Counted from the stretch's first letter, positions 55,644-63,745 are shown. The stretch: DNA of 64,000 nucleotides from Rickettsiales bacterium (GCA_022763105.1 JALEGK010000016.1:1-64000), one strand, 5' to 3'. Program-made: numbers and translations. The notes: generated from the letters alone by a model not told the origin.

Positions 55644-55672
55644 CTTCTACTGCACAGCAACAGCCGAGCCAA
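55644..55672 (-). promoter_or_regulatory. Predicted promoter of alaS
   Basis: Minus-strand TTGGCT (55672-55667), 17-nt spacer, TAGAAG (55649-55644), 6 nt before the ATG at 55637. No Shine-Dalgarno sequence nearby. Leaderless geometry. Confidence 0.45.
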
Positions 55673-55729
55673 GCATTTTATGATTTTTAGTCTTATATTT
55701 TCACTAATAAACAATATTTTCTAAAGGCA

Positions 55730-55784
55730 TTGACAATTTTTAATATCAAACATATTGTGCTCATTATGAACACATCGAACACAT
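55730..55784 (+). promoter_or_regulatory. Promoter and operator-like repeats before the ribbon-helix-helix gene
   Basis: Consensus TTGACA (55730-55735), 17-nt spacer, TATTGT (55753-55758). Overlapping and following the -10 is an imperfect palindrome TGTGCTCAT-T-ATGAACACA (55756-55774), then a 9-bp-period direct repeat of GAACACAT (55768-55775 and 55777-55784). Such closely spaced short repeats suit ribbon-helix-helix dimers, so autoregulation is likely (inference). A six-codon ORF (ATG 55766 to TGA 55786) falls in the same bases. Confidence 0.6.
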
Positions 55785-55801
55785 GAGGTCTAAATATAGT
55801 C

Positions 55802-56266
55802 ATGGCTGCAAAAAGACAAACGAGAAGCGAAACGGTTACTGTGAGGCTGGATCCTAAATTAAAGTACGGGCTAGAATTACTGGCAAGAAAACAATACCGT
55901 AGCGTGTCTTCAGTTGTAGAGTGGTTGGTTAACAATGCGATTAGAACGTCTGAAGAATTACCCGATATAGATTATATATGGGACATTGGAGAAGCTGATC
56001 GTCTAATAAATCTCGCATTCGCAGACGAAACAATGCTGACTTTTGAAGAGCAGTTAATATGGAAGGTGATAAAAGATTATGATGATTTTTGGATAAGATT
56101 ATGGGATTTCACTTCAACTAATCTCTACCGTGGTCGTGTTAGAGATAATTGGGAGCAAATACTAAAAGTTGCAAATGGTGAAGCGGAAGCAAACACTCTT
56201 AAACTATATCCCAAAACAAAAACGGCAAAAGTGTCTGTCGCCGTAGATGACGAAATTCCATTTTGA
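55802..56266 (+). CDS. Ribbon-helix-helix DNA-binding protein with unknown C-terminal region
   Basis: A 154-residue protein. Residues ~8-50 (TVTVRLDPKLKYGLELLARKQ then SVSSVVEWLVNNAI) fit a ribbon-helix-helix domain, as in CopG/Arc-type repressors and antitoxins. The following ~100 residues are rich in Trp and acidic residues (DYDDFWIRLWDF) and unfamiliar. The gene is AT-rich compared with its neighbours. It has a strong promoter with operator-like repeats. GAGG lies 13 nt before the ATG, which is far, so initiation may be weak. No toxin-like gene follows; the next ORF is a tiny membrane protein. Confidence 0.72.
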   Translation: MAAKRQTRSETVTVRLDPKLKYGLELLARKQYRSVSSVVEWLVNNAIRTSEELPDIDYIWDIGEADRLINLAFADETMLTFEEQLIWKVIKDYDDFWIRLWDFTSTNLYRGRVRDNWEQILKVANGEAEANTLKLYPKTKTAKVSVAVDDEIPF

Positions 56267-56274
56267 GGTATGAC

Positions 56275-56433
56275 ATGACACTTAGCGACGCAAAAAATAT
56301 AATTGGCCTCTTATTTATTTTACTTCTATCGGCGATTGTCTACGCTTACCAAAGCGATCAAGAGAACACAGACTTGAAAATTAATTCCCTGTCACAGAAA
56401 GTAAATGAGCTCGATGCTAAATTAACTCCATGA
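56275..56433 (+). CDS. Small single-TM protein with short coiled coil
   Basis: A 52-residue ORF missing from the track. GAGG lies 7 nt before the ATG. It has a TM (IIGLLFILLLSAIVYAY) and then a heptad-like tail (LKINSLSQKVNELDAKL). It starts 8 nt after the ribbon-helix-helix gene, so it is probably in the same transcript. The layout resembles small phage-type or holin-like accessory proteins, but that is only a resemblance of shape. Confidence 0.5.
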   Translation: MTLSDAKNIIGLLFILLLSAIVYAYQSDQENTDLKINSLSQKVNELDAKLTP

Positions 56434-56460
56434 ATACGATTGTTTGCATCGACAGGGCAA

Positions 56461-56489
56461 ATGTCACCAAACTTTCACGATTCTGTCAC
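56461..56489 (+). promoter_or_regulatory. Pho-box-like triple repeat
   Basis: Three 7-mers at an exact 11-bp period: ATGTCAC (56461), CTTTCAC (56472) and CTGTCAC (56483). The PhoB site consists of CTGTCAT-type 7-mers spaced by 4 bp. A -10-like TAAAAT is at 56511-56516. Downstream are two tiny ORFs. Confidence 0.45.
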
Positions 56490-56547
56490 GCAACGCACTC
56501 TATTGCCTGCTAAAATAAGACAAATACAAAAACAAACAGGTTTGAAA

Positions 56548-56640
56548 ATGAGTGAGTTAATTATCGCGTATAGCGTTCTAATGTTTATCTATTTCCAATG
56601 GGTTTCAGGATTTAAGCTTCCAAAGTTGCGTGCGGAGTAA
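56548..56640 (+). CDS. Tiny single-TM protein (30 aa)
   Basis: ATG at 56548, AGG about 8 nt upstream; LIIAYSVLMFIYFQWVSG forms one TM and the end is basic (KLPKLRAE). The track opens this frame at a TTG at 56440, which would run through the Pho-box-like repeats, so I prefer the short form. It lies 3 nt before another tiny TM ORF. Confidence 0.4.
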   Translation: MSELIIAYSVLMFIYFQWVSGFKLPKLRAE

Positions 56641-56643
56641 GCC

Positions 56644-56724
56644 ATGCACACGGAATACATCCATCGTATGTTTATGCTGATCCTTATGTTTGCGCTGGCT
56701 GCACTGATCATGTTCAGCGGCTAA
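56644..56724 (+). CDS. Tiny single-TM protein (26 aa)
   Basis: ATG at 56644 with GGAG 6 nt upstream, inside the end of the previous ORF. MHTEYIHRMF is followed by MLILMFALAALIMFSG and a TAA at 56722-56724. The good ribosome site and the tandem position with another micro-membrane ORF support translation. Not in the ORF track; function unknown. Confidence 0.4.
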   Translation: MHTEYIHRMFMLILMFALAALIMFSG

Positions 56725-56800
56725 CACCCCATAATATCATCAATTTGTCACACTAAATAGGGCGATATCACCTATAATGGCATCAGCCATAGGAGGTGTT

Positions 56801-57511
56801 GTGGTAGGTGATTCAACCGATCTAGTAATAGCAGGCGCGCGCTATGATCCAGCGGAGCGACTGGAGACCTATATTCACGACATCAAAGCAGGCATCCACC
56901 CCATCAATCGTAGAGAATTATTATCCGAAGCAAGACAAGCTCAGCTGATGGAGCTGATTGACCAAGCACGATCCGGCGCACCTGATGAGCATGGCAATGT
57001 CGGGTTTCATGTGTTTGAGCATGCATTAAATGACCCAAGCACCAAAGGACTGGATGGTTCAAGTGCAGAGCGCATCAGCCGCGTGGTTGGAGCGGAAACA
57101 GAAGCGAACGTAGAATCTGAACGCAGTAGTAACGCATCAGGAAAGAAAGCATCAAGCAAACGCCGCAAGTCAGGCGGTAGAGGACCAAGACGGTCCGGAA
57201 TAGAATGGTATGTTCCAGAGTCATTGCCACAAGAACATCAGCTAACCTTAATGCAAATGAACGGGGCTAGCCTAACAGCAGCGGAGTGGATTAACATTGC
57301 AGGCGAGCTTGGCTTGCAAGGCAAGTCCACGCGCAACTCTATTTTAGGTGCAAATCATCACCTCAAAGATAGTGGTAACACGATAGGAGTATTGAAGCGC
57401 ATGGTGAACAGTCCAGAGTTTCTGGAACGGTTAGAAACACTGTACCCAAGAGCAAACGTTACGCCAGCACTCGCAGCGCCGACATCGTCCCAGTCCGCAG
57501 GAATTGGCTAA
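56801..57511 (+). CDS. Soluble protein of unknown function next to recA
   Basis: A 236-residue protein I do not recognise. The middle is a basic, low-complexity linker ([19 protein letters not shown]), which suggests nucleic-acid or nucleoid contact. The C-terminal third looks like a small helical domain ([22 protein letters not shown]) reminiscent of a winged-helix or HTH shape; this is a weak impression. The track uses the ATG at 56777, but that ATG lies in a TATAAT (56773-56778) that may be the -10, and AGGAGG (56791-56796) is just before a GTG at 56801, so I use the GTG. Its stop shares bases with the recA stop (CTAA, 57508-57511). Confidence 0.6.
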   Translation: MVGDSTDLVIAGARYDPAERLETYIHDIKAGIHPINRRELLSEARQAQLMELIDQARSGAPDEHGNVGFHVFEHALNDPSTKGLDGSSAERISRVVGAETEANVESERSSNASGKKASSKRRKSGGRGPRRSGIEWYVPESLPQEHQLTLMQMNGASLTAAEWINIAGELGLQGKSTRNSILGANHHLKDSGNTIGVLKRMVNSPEFLERLETLYPRANVTPALAAPTSSQSAGIG

Positions 57512-58572
57512 GCCGCATCCTCTGCTGGTGGCTCGTCCTGACCTTTGGTCTCTTCTGCAAAGTCCGCCGGATTACCTTCAATCTCTTTGGAAATAATACC
57601 CTTCGCTTCAAGAATCTTATTCTCGATATCTTGCGCGATCTCTGGGTTTTCCTTCAGGTAGGTGCGCACATTCTCTTTACCCTGACCAATGCGTTGGCCA
57701 TCGTAAGAGAACCAGCTACCAGACTTTTCGACAATATCGAGCTTCACACCTAAATCGATCAGCTCGCCTTGCTTAGACACACCTTCGCCATACATGATGT
57801 CGAACTCGACGGTTTTGAATGGCGGTGCGACTTTGTTCTTCACCACCTTCACACGTGTCTGGTTACCCACCACTTCATCCTTGTCCTTAATCGCGCCGAT
57901 ACGACGAATATCGATACGAACAGACGCATAGAATTTGAGTGCGTTACCACCGGTGGTGGTCTCTGGGTTACCAAACATCACACCAATTTTCTGACGAATC
58001 TGGTTGATGAAAATGATCGTACAATTGGTGCGAGAAATAGACGCCGTCAGTTTGCGAAGTGCCTGCGACATCAAGCGTGCCTGCAAGCCCATATGCGAAT
58101 CACCCATCTCACCTTCAAGCTCGGCTTTTGGTACCAGCGCTGCGACCGAATCAATAATGATCAGATCAACCGCACCCGAACGTACCAACGTATCAGCAAT
58201 CTCGAGTGACTGCTCACCCGTGTCAGGTTGCGAGATAAGTAGCTCATCTACATCAACGCCCAGCTTCTTTGCATAGACAGGGTCTAGCGCGTGCTCGGCA
58301 TCAATAAACGCACAGGTACCACCTTTTTTCTGTGCTTCTGCGACGCAATGAAGCGTCAATGTCGTCTTACCCGAACTCTCTGGTCCGTAGATTTCGACGA
58401 CGCGGCCTTTAGGGATGCCGCCAACTCCCAATGCAATGTCTAGCCCCACAGAGCCGGTGGAAATCGCCTCAACATTCAGTTGTTCTTGCGTGCCCAACTT
58501 CATAATCGAACCTTTACCGAAGGCTTTTTCGATTTGTGAAAGGGCGGTGTCTAGCGCTTTTTGCTTGTCCAT
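57508..58572 (-). CDS. recA: Recombinase RecA
   Basis: A 354-residue ATPase that forms filaments on single-stranded DNA for strand exchange and triggers LexA self-cleavage. The Walker A loop [13 protein letters not shown] is near residue 67, Walker [11 protein letters not shown] near 140, and the L2 region [22 protein letters not shown] near 195. The C-terminal tail is acidic. AGGAG lies 8 nt before the ATG. I looked for the alphaproteobacterial LexA site (GTTC-N7-GTTC) in the ~115 nt upstream and did not find one. Confidence 0.97.
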   Translation of the reverse strand: MDKQKALDTALSQIEKAFGKGSIMKLGTQEQLNVEAISTGSVGLDIALGVGGIPKGRVVEIYGPESSGKTTLTLHCVAEAQKKGGTCAFIDAEHALDPVYAKKLGVDVDELLISQPDTGEQSLEIADTLVRSGAVDLIIIDSVAALVPKAELEGEMGDSHMGLQARLMSQALRKLTASISRTNCTIIFINQIRQKIGVMFGNPETTTGGNALKFYASVRIDIRRIGAIKDKDEVVGNQTRVKVVKNKVAPPFKTVEFDIMYGEGVSKQGELIDLGVKLDIVEKSGSWFSYDGQRIGQGKENVRTYLKENPEIAQDIENKILEAKGIISKEIEGNPADFAEETKGQDEPPAEDAA

Positions 58573-58686
58573 GACGATGGCTCCTAGTTGTTTCGTTTTA
58601 GTCTTATTAGTCGTAAAGCAAACCCGTGCGGATGCAAGCGTAAAACGGCGCTTATCCTAGGTTTTCGTGAGAGAGAAAAAGGGTGG

Positions 58687-60297
58687 TTATTCGTCGGAGG
58701 AATGCTTGCTTTGAATTACTTCTTTAACTTTCGCAGCTAGCTGTTTGAGCGTAAATGGTTTTGCCAAAAAATTGAACTCGCGGTCCGGTCCAAAACTATC
58801 ACCAAACGCATCTTCGGCATAACCAGAGATGAAAATAATTTCCGTATCTTTCATGCGGTCCGCATGATCATTCAGCAACGTGTCAACCATGGTCGGACCA
58901 TTCATGCCCGGCATAATCACATCGGAGATAATCATATCGATTTTCCCTTCATGTGATTCGAAGACTTCTAAAGCACTTTCACCACAATCCGCTTCGAGCA
59001 CTTTATAGCCTTTATTACCCAATGCACGCGCAGCAAAAATACGAACCGGCGTTTCATCTTCCACCAGCATAATCGTCTCACCACCGGTCAGATCACCCGC
59101 CTTATTCTCTTCGGCTGCCTCGGTTGCTTCAGCGGCTTGCGGTGCATAGGCTTGGAAGTATAAATTAAACGTTGTGCCGACATTATCTTCGGTCTGAACA
59201 TAAATGAATCCACCCGTTTGCTTGATGATACCGTAAACGGTAGAAAGCCCAAGACCGGTGCCACTCCCAACCGCTTTGGTCGAGAAGAATGGCTCGAAAA
59301 TATTGGTGACGATATCGGCTGGAATACCGGTACCCGTATCGGTGATTTTCACCAAAACATATTCACCCGGCGTAATATCATCATCTTCCTCCGGCGAGAT
59401 CATATCGCGCTCTGGCGGGCCTGCATGAGAAATCGTGACATTCTCGGTCTCAATGCTCAAAGTACCGCCACCTGTCATCGCATCACGTGCGTTTACGGCT
59501 AGGTTGATGATCACCTGCTCAAGCTGTCCCTGATCGGCGCGCACCTGACCAAGATTACGCCCATGCATCATATTCAATTCAATATTCTCACCAATGAGTC
59601 GACGAATCAGGTTAGAAAGTTCCGCCAATACATCGGTCATATCGATGATCTTTGGCTGCAAGGTCTGACGGCGCGAGAAGGCGAGTAATTGACGCACCAA
59701 GTTTGCTGCACGGTTAGCATTCTGCTTCACCTGCATGATGTCCGCAAAAGACGGATCACCCGCCGGATGACGCATCAGCAGCAGGTCACAGAAACCAATC
59801 ATCGCAGTCAGCAAATTGTTAAAGTCATGCGCGACACCACCAGCCAACTGACCAACCGCTTGCATCTTTTGCGAATGGGCAAAGCGCATCTCAAGGTTTT
59901 TCTGCTCGGTCTGATCGATCATATGCAGCACCAATGTCGCACCAATGTCGCTCTCAGGCTGAATCAGCGTGGCATAGGTCAGAATCACAATCGGTTCTTC
60001 ATCTTTGACAGGGACAAATTCCAATGAAACCGGTGCGCAGCGTTCGCCCTTAATCACATCACTTAAAAGCTTATCGAGCGCTTCCTTGTCTTCATCACCA
60101 ATAAAGTCCTCCAACCGCTTAGAGCCACCCATAAAACAATCACGTGTCAGCTGATGAAAGGCGCGGTTCGCTTCAATCACATTGCCGTCCCCATCCAAAC
60201 GCGCCAGCGCGACAGGGGAGTGATCGATAAAGGTCTCAAGCGTCAGACCGCTATTGGGATTGGCGTTGATCGTATGGTTGGGAATATCAAGTGTCAT
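58687..60297 (-). CDS. cckA: CckA-like hybrid histidine kinase, soluble kinase half
   Basis: A 536-residue cytoplasmic protein with PAS (residues ~20-130), HisKA, ATPase and receiver domains. The H-box is [23 protein letters not shown], the CckA-specific form; the ATPase has [13 protein letters not shown] (N-box), ITDTGTGIP (G1) and [11 protein letters not shown] (G2); the receiver has [10 protein letters not shown] with the phospho-Asp. CckA passes phosphate through ChpT to CtrA and controls the cell cycle and motility. The usual N-terminal TM and PAS region is missing here and is encoded by the separate gene 20 nt upstream. The ATG at 60297 has no clear ribosome site, so translation may depend on re-initiation after the upstream stop. 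Confidence 0.9.
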   Translation of the reverse strand: MTLDIPNHTINANPNSGLTLETFIDHSPVALARLDGDGNVIEANRAFHQLTRDCFMGGSKRLEDFIGDEDKEALDKLLSDVIKGERCAPVSLEFVPVKDEEPIVILTYATLIQPESDIGATLVLHMIDQTEQKNLEMRFAHSQKMQAVGQLAGGVAHDFNNLLTAMIGFCDLLLMRHPAGDPSFADIMQVKQNANRAANLVRQLLAFSRRQTLQPKIIDMTDVLAELSNLIRRLIGENIELNMMHGRNLGQVRADQGQLEQVIINLAVNARDAMTGGGTLSIETENVTISHAGPPERDMISPEEDDDITPGEYVLVKITDTGTGIPADIVTNIFEPFFSTKAVGSGTGLGLSTVYGIIKQTGGFIYVQTEDNVGTTFNLYFQAYAPQAAEATEAAEENKAGDLTGGETIMLVEDETPVRIFAARALGNKGYKVLEADCGESALEVFESHEGKIDMIISDVIMPGMNGPTMVDTLLNDHADRMKDTEIIFISGYAEDAFGDSFGPDREFNFLAKPFTLKQLAAKVKEVIQSKHSSDE

Positions 60298-60317
60298 AGC
60301 GCAGCGTTAACCAGTGA

Positions 60318-61292
60318 TTACTCATTGGTGGTCACAATACCGCTACAGCCTACAATGCTGCCATCAGGATCTTTATGAACCCATTGTTGCAGGGTCGCTT
60401 TACCTAGCTTACCGCTACGATATTGCAACAGCACATCACCACGATAATCGACCACATCAAATTCACCGGGCTTAAAGCCATCGGCTTCGTAGATGATGCC
60501 GCTAACAGTGGTTTTGCGTTCTTCGATGGTCGCATCCTTAAAGCCCAAATGCTTAATCAGCGGACCATTCATGAATTCAATCGTGCCGTGCTTATCGGCT
60601 GTGTAGACGCCTTCTGCGACATTATCCATAATGCTGGTGATCTTATCGAGCGAGGTCGCACGTAGACGCTCTGGCAGCTTCACCGTGTCTTTGCGATCCG
60701 GATAATAGCGACGGCCACGCATCACAAAGTAACCACGCGGACGTTTAAGCGGCTCAATCATCAAAATGAAATCGATGCGGTTATTATCAGCATCGGTAAT
60801 TGGGAAGATCAGCGTCTCTTTTTCGCCGCTAGATAGCGCGCTGTAAATGCGATTGCGGTCTGTTTTACTGACATTACCATCATCGAGCAAATCATCGAGC
60901 GCACGTGATTCATCGTAAATAATGCGAGGGAAAAGTTCGCGCGTCCCATCATTACTATAAACAATCGTGCCATCGGCACGCAGGAACAAACAGAAATTGC
61001 TGCCAAGTGACGCCGCCGCAGAGAATAACAAATTCTCAAATTCGGTTGCCATCATCAAATCAATATTCTGCTGGCGGAACATGAGAGTATAGGTCGCAAT
61101 ACCCACCACCACACAGCTAACCAAAACGCTGGACAGGAAGTCACCACCAAAGGTTTCGCGGTATTGGGATATAAAGAAAATCGCGCCAATCGCCAGACCA
61201 TAAACAAACAACAGCTGATACAACGGACGCCCGTGTGTACGCGGCACAAAATCTGGGTTTATTGAGTCTGTTTGGTCGTCTGCAAATCGCAT
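60318..61292 (-). CDS. CckA-like sensor half: two TMs and two PAS domains
   Basis: A 324-residue membrane protein. Two TMs (FVYGLAIGAIFFIS, residues ~29-42; SSVLVSCVVVGIATYTLMF, ~54-72) are followed by PAS-A (~80-190) and PAS-B (~210-320), matching the N-terminal layout of CckA. It stops (TAA) after HKDPDGSIVGCSGIVTTNE, a typical PAS end, and the kinase part begins 20 nt later in another frame. The kinase frame itself has a TAA four codons before its ATG, so a single base error would not join the two. The protein would give CckA its membrane and polar location and ligand input, as a partner in trans (inference). Confidence 0.82.
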   Translation of the reverse strand: MRFADDQTDSINPDFVPRTHGRPLYQLLFVYGLAIGAIFFISQYRETFGGDFLSSVLVSCVVVGIATYTLMFRQQNIDLMMATEFENLLFSAAASLGSNFCLFLRADGTIVYSNDGTRELFPRIIYDESRALDDLLDDGNVSKTDRNRIYSALSSGEKETLIFPITDADNNRIDFILMIEPLKRPRGYFVMRGRRYYPDRKDTVKLPERLRATSLDKITSIMDNVAEGVYTADKHGTIEFMNGPLIKHLGFKDATIEERKTTVSGIIYEADGFKPGEFDVVDYRGDVLLQYRSGKLGKATLQQWVHKDPDGSIVGCSGIVTTNE

Positions 61293-61362
61293 AATCGTTA
61301 ATTTGTGCTAATTCCGAACAAAAGGCAACGGAATTATGAAGGCTATGCAAAGGTGTGGACGG

Positions 61363-62463
61363 TTAATGCGGCATAGCCGGTTTAGCATCGTCGCCCAAAT
61401 CGGTTCCGCGCATTCGATAGACATAACCGATCACTTGCGCGACAGCTTGATAATATGCCAGCGGAATTTCTTCATCGACTTCGCCGTGATCATAGAGCAG
61501 GCGGGTGAGCGGTGGGTTGCGCATGATAATAATCTCATGGCGCTCTGCCACTTCACGAATACGCAGCGCCACCTTATCGACACCCTTAGCGACAATGACC
61601 GGCGCATTCATGGTGTTGGAATCATATTTAAGCGCGACAGAATAATGCGACGGGTTGGTGATGACGACGTCGGCTTCCGGTACGGCCTCCATCATCCGCC
61701 CTCGCACACGCTCTCGACGAATTTGCCGCAGCTTCTGTTTGACCATAGGGTCACCTTCTTGCTGCTTATATTCGTCTTTGATCTCCTGCTTAGACATGCG
61801 CATTTGCTGTAAATATTCAAAGCGCTGATAAGCGAAATCGATAACCGCAATAAGCAAGAGAATCGAGCAGATACCGATCATCACACGAACGGCACTCTCC
61901 CATAAGAAGTCGATGAGGCTGAAGATATCGCCAGTTGTCAGAATGCGCAGTTCTTCCTTATAGGGTGCAATGGCCGCAACCGCGACCGCGCCGACAATGA
62001 CGATTTTAACGATACCTTTGATAAATTCGACGAAATTCTTACGTGAGAATAATCGCCCCAGCCCTTTGATGGGCGATATTTTCTCAAGCTTGGGTATGAT
62101 CGGTTCGGTCGATAATACAAAACGATTCTGCACCGCATTCGCTGCAAAGATAGAGGCGATAACCAGTGCTGCCGGTCCAATCATAATGACAAGCACATCG
62201 GCCATCAGATCGCGCATTTCATTTTTGAAACTTCTGCTGTCCAGCGAGATATCTTCCGCATAGACAATATAGCCAGATAAACGGTCTTTCAGATCAGTGC
62301 TAGCAGAAGGCATCAGTGCGATAATGAAGAGCGCAAACGCCAACATGATAAAGAAGCTGTTTACCTCACGAGAGGTAATTACCTGACCTTTCTTGGCGGC
62401 GTCATCCAAGCGTTTCTGCGTGGGTTCTTCCGTCTTTTGTGACTTATCTTCACCTTCTGCCAT
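61363..62463 (-). CDS. flhB: Flagellar export protein FlhB
   Basis: A 366-residue inner-membrane component of the flagellar type III export gate that switches substrate class from rod/hook to filament. The start is typical (KSQKTEEPTQKRLDDAAKKGQV), four TMs lie in residues ~35-215, and the cytoplasmic domain has the self-cleavage loop TNPSHYSVALKY; the usual NPTH reads NPSH, a conservative change. The gene is 22 nt downstream of fliR. The order fliQ-fliR-flhB followed by cckA fits the link between CckA-CtrA control and flagellar synthesis. Confidence 0.95.
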   Translation of the reverse strand: MAEGEDKSQKTEEPTQKRLDDAAKKGQVITSREVNSFFIMLAFALFIIALMPSASTDLKDRLSGYIVYAEDISLDSRSFKNEMRDLMADVLVIMIGPAALVIASIFAANAVQNRFVLSTEPIIPKLEKISPIKGLGRLFSRKNFVEFIKGIVKIVIVGAVAVAAIAPYKEELRILTTGDIFSLIDFLWESAVRVMIGICSILLLIAVIDFAYQRFEYLQQMRMSKQEIKDEYKQQEGDPMVKQKLRQIRRERVRGRMMEAVPEADVVITNPSHYSVALKYDSNTMNAPVIVAKGVDKVALRIREVAERHEIIIMRNPPLTRLLYDHGEVDEEIPLAYYQAVAQVIGYVYRMRGTDLGDDAKPAMPH

Positions 62464-62485
62464 TCAGGCCTCCAATTAGCGCGCA

Positions 62486-63271
62486 CTAGAACTCTAAAAA
62501 CGCACGCAACTCAGCTTCGACATAGCTGGTATAGTGTATCATATAAGTGGTGAGTACGGCGAGCAGTAGAAAGAATGCCGTCAGAATTTGAATCGGCATC
62601 AATACGAAGAAAACCGGCATGGTCGGCATCAGGCGAACCAGCACACCAGAGGCCAGATAATACATCAGCGCAAAGATGATATGAGGCGAAGCCAACTGCA
62701 CCGCAACCATAAACGACTTCGACAGCAATTGCATGGCATGGTTCGACATATCACCCACTACCGGGAACTGCCCCGGAATAAAGAGTGTGTAGCTATCCAC
62801 CAAGCCATTGAGCATGATATGATGCATGTCCATCATAAAGAACAGCACCACCACGGTTAGCGTTAGGAAGTTACTGATAACGGTAGTCTGACCACCAGAT
62901 GCAGGGTCAAACACGGTCGCCATAGATAGCGACGACATGAAGGCAGTAATACTACCGGCAATATGCATGGTCGTCATGAGCAAGCGTGCGAGCATACCAA
63001 GAAACAACCCGACCAATACCTCAGCGACAATCAGCACCAGCAAAGAGAAGGGACTGGTTGGCACCGGCGGAATATAAGGCTGGAGTAACGGGACACATAA
63101 AACCGACATGGCGAGTGCGGTATGTAGTCGAAAACGTGAGAATACATAATTCTCACCAAAGCCGGGGAGGGTCATAATGCCAGCCCCCACACGCGTGAAG
63201 ATCAGCAAAAACGCAAACAACTCTTCAATCAGAAAAGTCTCAAGCAGTGATGTTTGAAACGTATTCTCCAC
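62486..63271 (-). CDS. fliR: Flagellar export protein FliR
   Basis: A 261-residue inner-membrane protein with ~6 hydrophobic segments, part of the FliP-FliQ-FliR export gate. The start LIEELFAFLLIFTRVGAGIMTLPGFGE is characteristic (conserved R and PGFG), and the middle has FLGMLARLLMTTMHIAGSITAF and DMHHIMLNGLVDSY. Length is normal. It begins 9 nt after fliQ and is followed by flhB at 22 nt. Confidence 0.94.
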   Translation of the reverse strand: MENTFQTSLLETFLIEELFAFLLIFTRVGAGIMTLPGFGENYVFSRFRLHTALAMSVLCVPLLQPYIPPVPTSPFSLLVLIVAEVLVGLFLGMLARLLMTTMHIAGSITAFMSSLSMATVFDPASGGQTTVISNFLTLTVVVLFFMMDMHHIMLNGLVDSYTLFIPGQFPVVGDMSNHAMQLLSKSFMVAVQLASPHIIFALMYYLASGVLVRLMPTMPVFFVLMPIQILTAFFLLLAVLTTYMIHYTSYVEAELRAFLEF

Positions 63272-63280
63272 GCCTGCGCC

Positions 63281-63637
63281 CTACCTGCGCAGAGGTTCGT
63301 CACGCAACTCCGGCGGAGCGGGGTTTTGTTTTTCTTCCTCTTCCTTGGTCATAATCGGAATTTCTGCCACGCGACCCGGATCAGAAATACGGCTCATCAG
63401 CTCTTCGTAGAAATCACTGAGTGTCTGGAACATATAAGGCAGCACCAACATCATGGTGAAGAAGATGGCGATAATTTTAGGAACGAAGGTGAGGGTCATT
63501 TCCTGAATCTGGGTAAGTGCCTGAAACAGGGCAATCAGCAGACCTACAAAGAGCGCAACGCCCATCACGGGTGCAGCGACCATAATCAGCGTCCACAGCG
63601 CATCACGTCCAATATCAATGACTTCTAATGGGGTCAT
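63281..63637 (-). CDS. fliQ: Flagellar export protein FliQ with C-terminal extension
   Basis: A 118-residue protein; FliQ is usually ~88-90 residues. Two TM hairpin helices are present (ALWTLIMVAAPVMGVALFVGLLIALFQ; FVPKIIAIFFTMMLVLPYMF), with the conserved QALTQIQEMTLTFVPK loop. After the usual end comes ~30 polar residues (MTKEEEEKQNPAPPELRDE), probably cytoplasmic or loop-facing. I use the ATG at 63637, with GGAGG 5 nt upstream, rather than 63685. It heads fliQ-fliR-flhB; fliP is not next to it, so it lies elsewhere. Confidence 0.93.
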   Translation of the reverse strand: MTPLEVIDIGRDALWTLIMVAAPVMGVALFVGLLIALFQALTQIQEMTLTFVPKIIAIFFTMMLVLPYMFQTLSDFYEELMSRISDPGRVAEIPIMTKEEEEKQNPAPPELRDEPLRR

Positions 63638-63745
63638 AGCCACCTCCTGCGCTCCCACTAAAGACAAGAACACGACCAAATGCAACCTTCAACGCAATGT
63701 TTTTCAGGGTTTTTAGCTATCCACAGGCGGCCCAAGTTCACCAAA

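Noticed and set aside
55802-56433. Toxin-antitoxin module in the AT-rich island
   Set aside because: The ribbon-helix-helix protein could be an antitoxin by its N-terminus, but the following ORF is a 52-residue TM/coiled-coil protein with no toxin motif; evidence is insufficient.
56440-56640. 66-residue ORF from a TTG start
   Set aside because: The TTG has no ribosome site and the first half runs through the Pho-box-like repeats; the 30-codon form from 56548 is the better candidate.
58573-58686. LexA operator (GTTC-N7-GTTC) upstream of recA
   Set aside because: I read both strands of the ~115-nt gap and found no such spaced pair.
61293-61362. CtrA site (TTAA-N7-TTAA) upstream of the CckA sensor gene
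   Set aside because: TTAATTTGTGCTAATT is close, but the second half and spacing do not match well enough.
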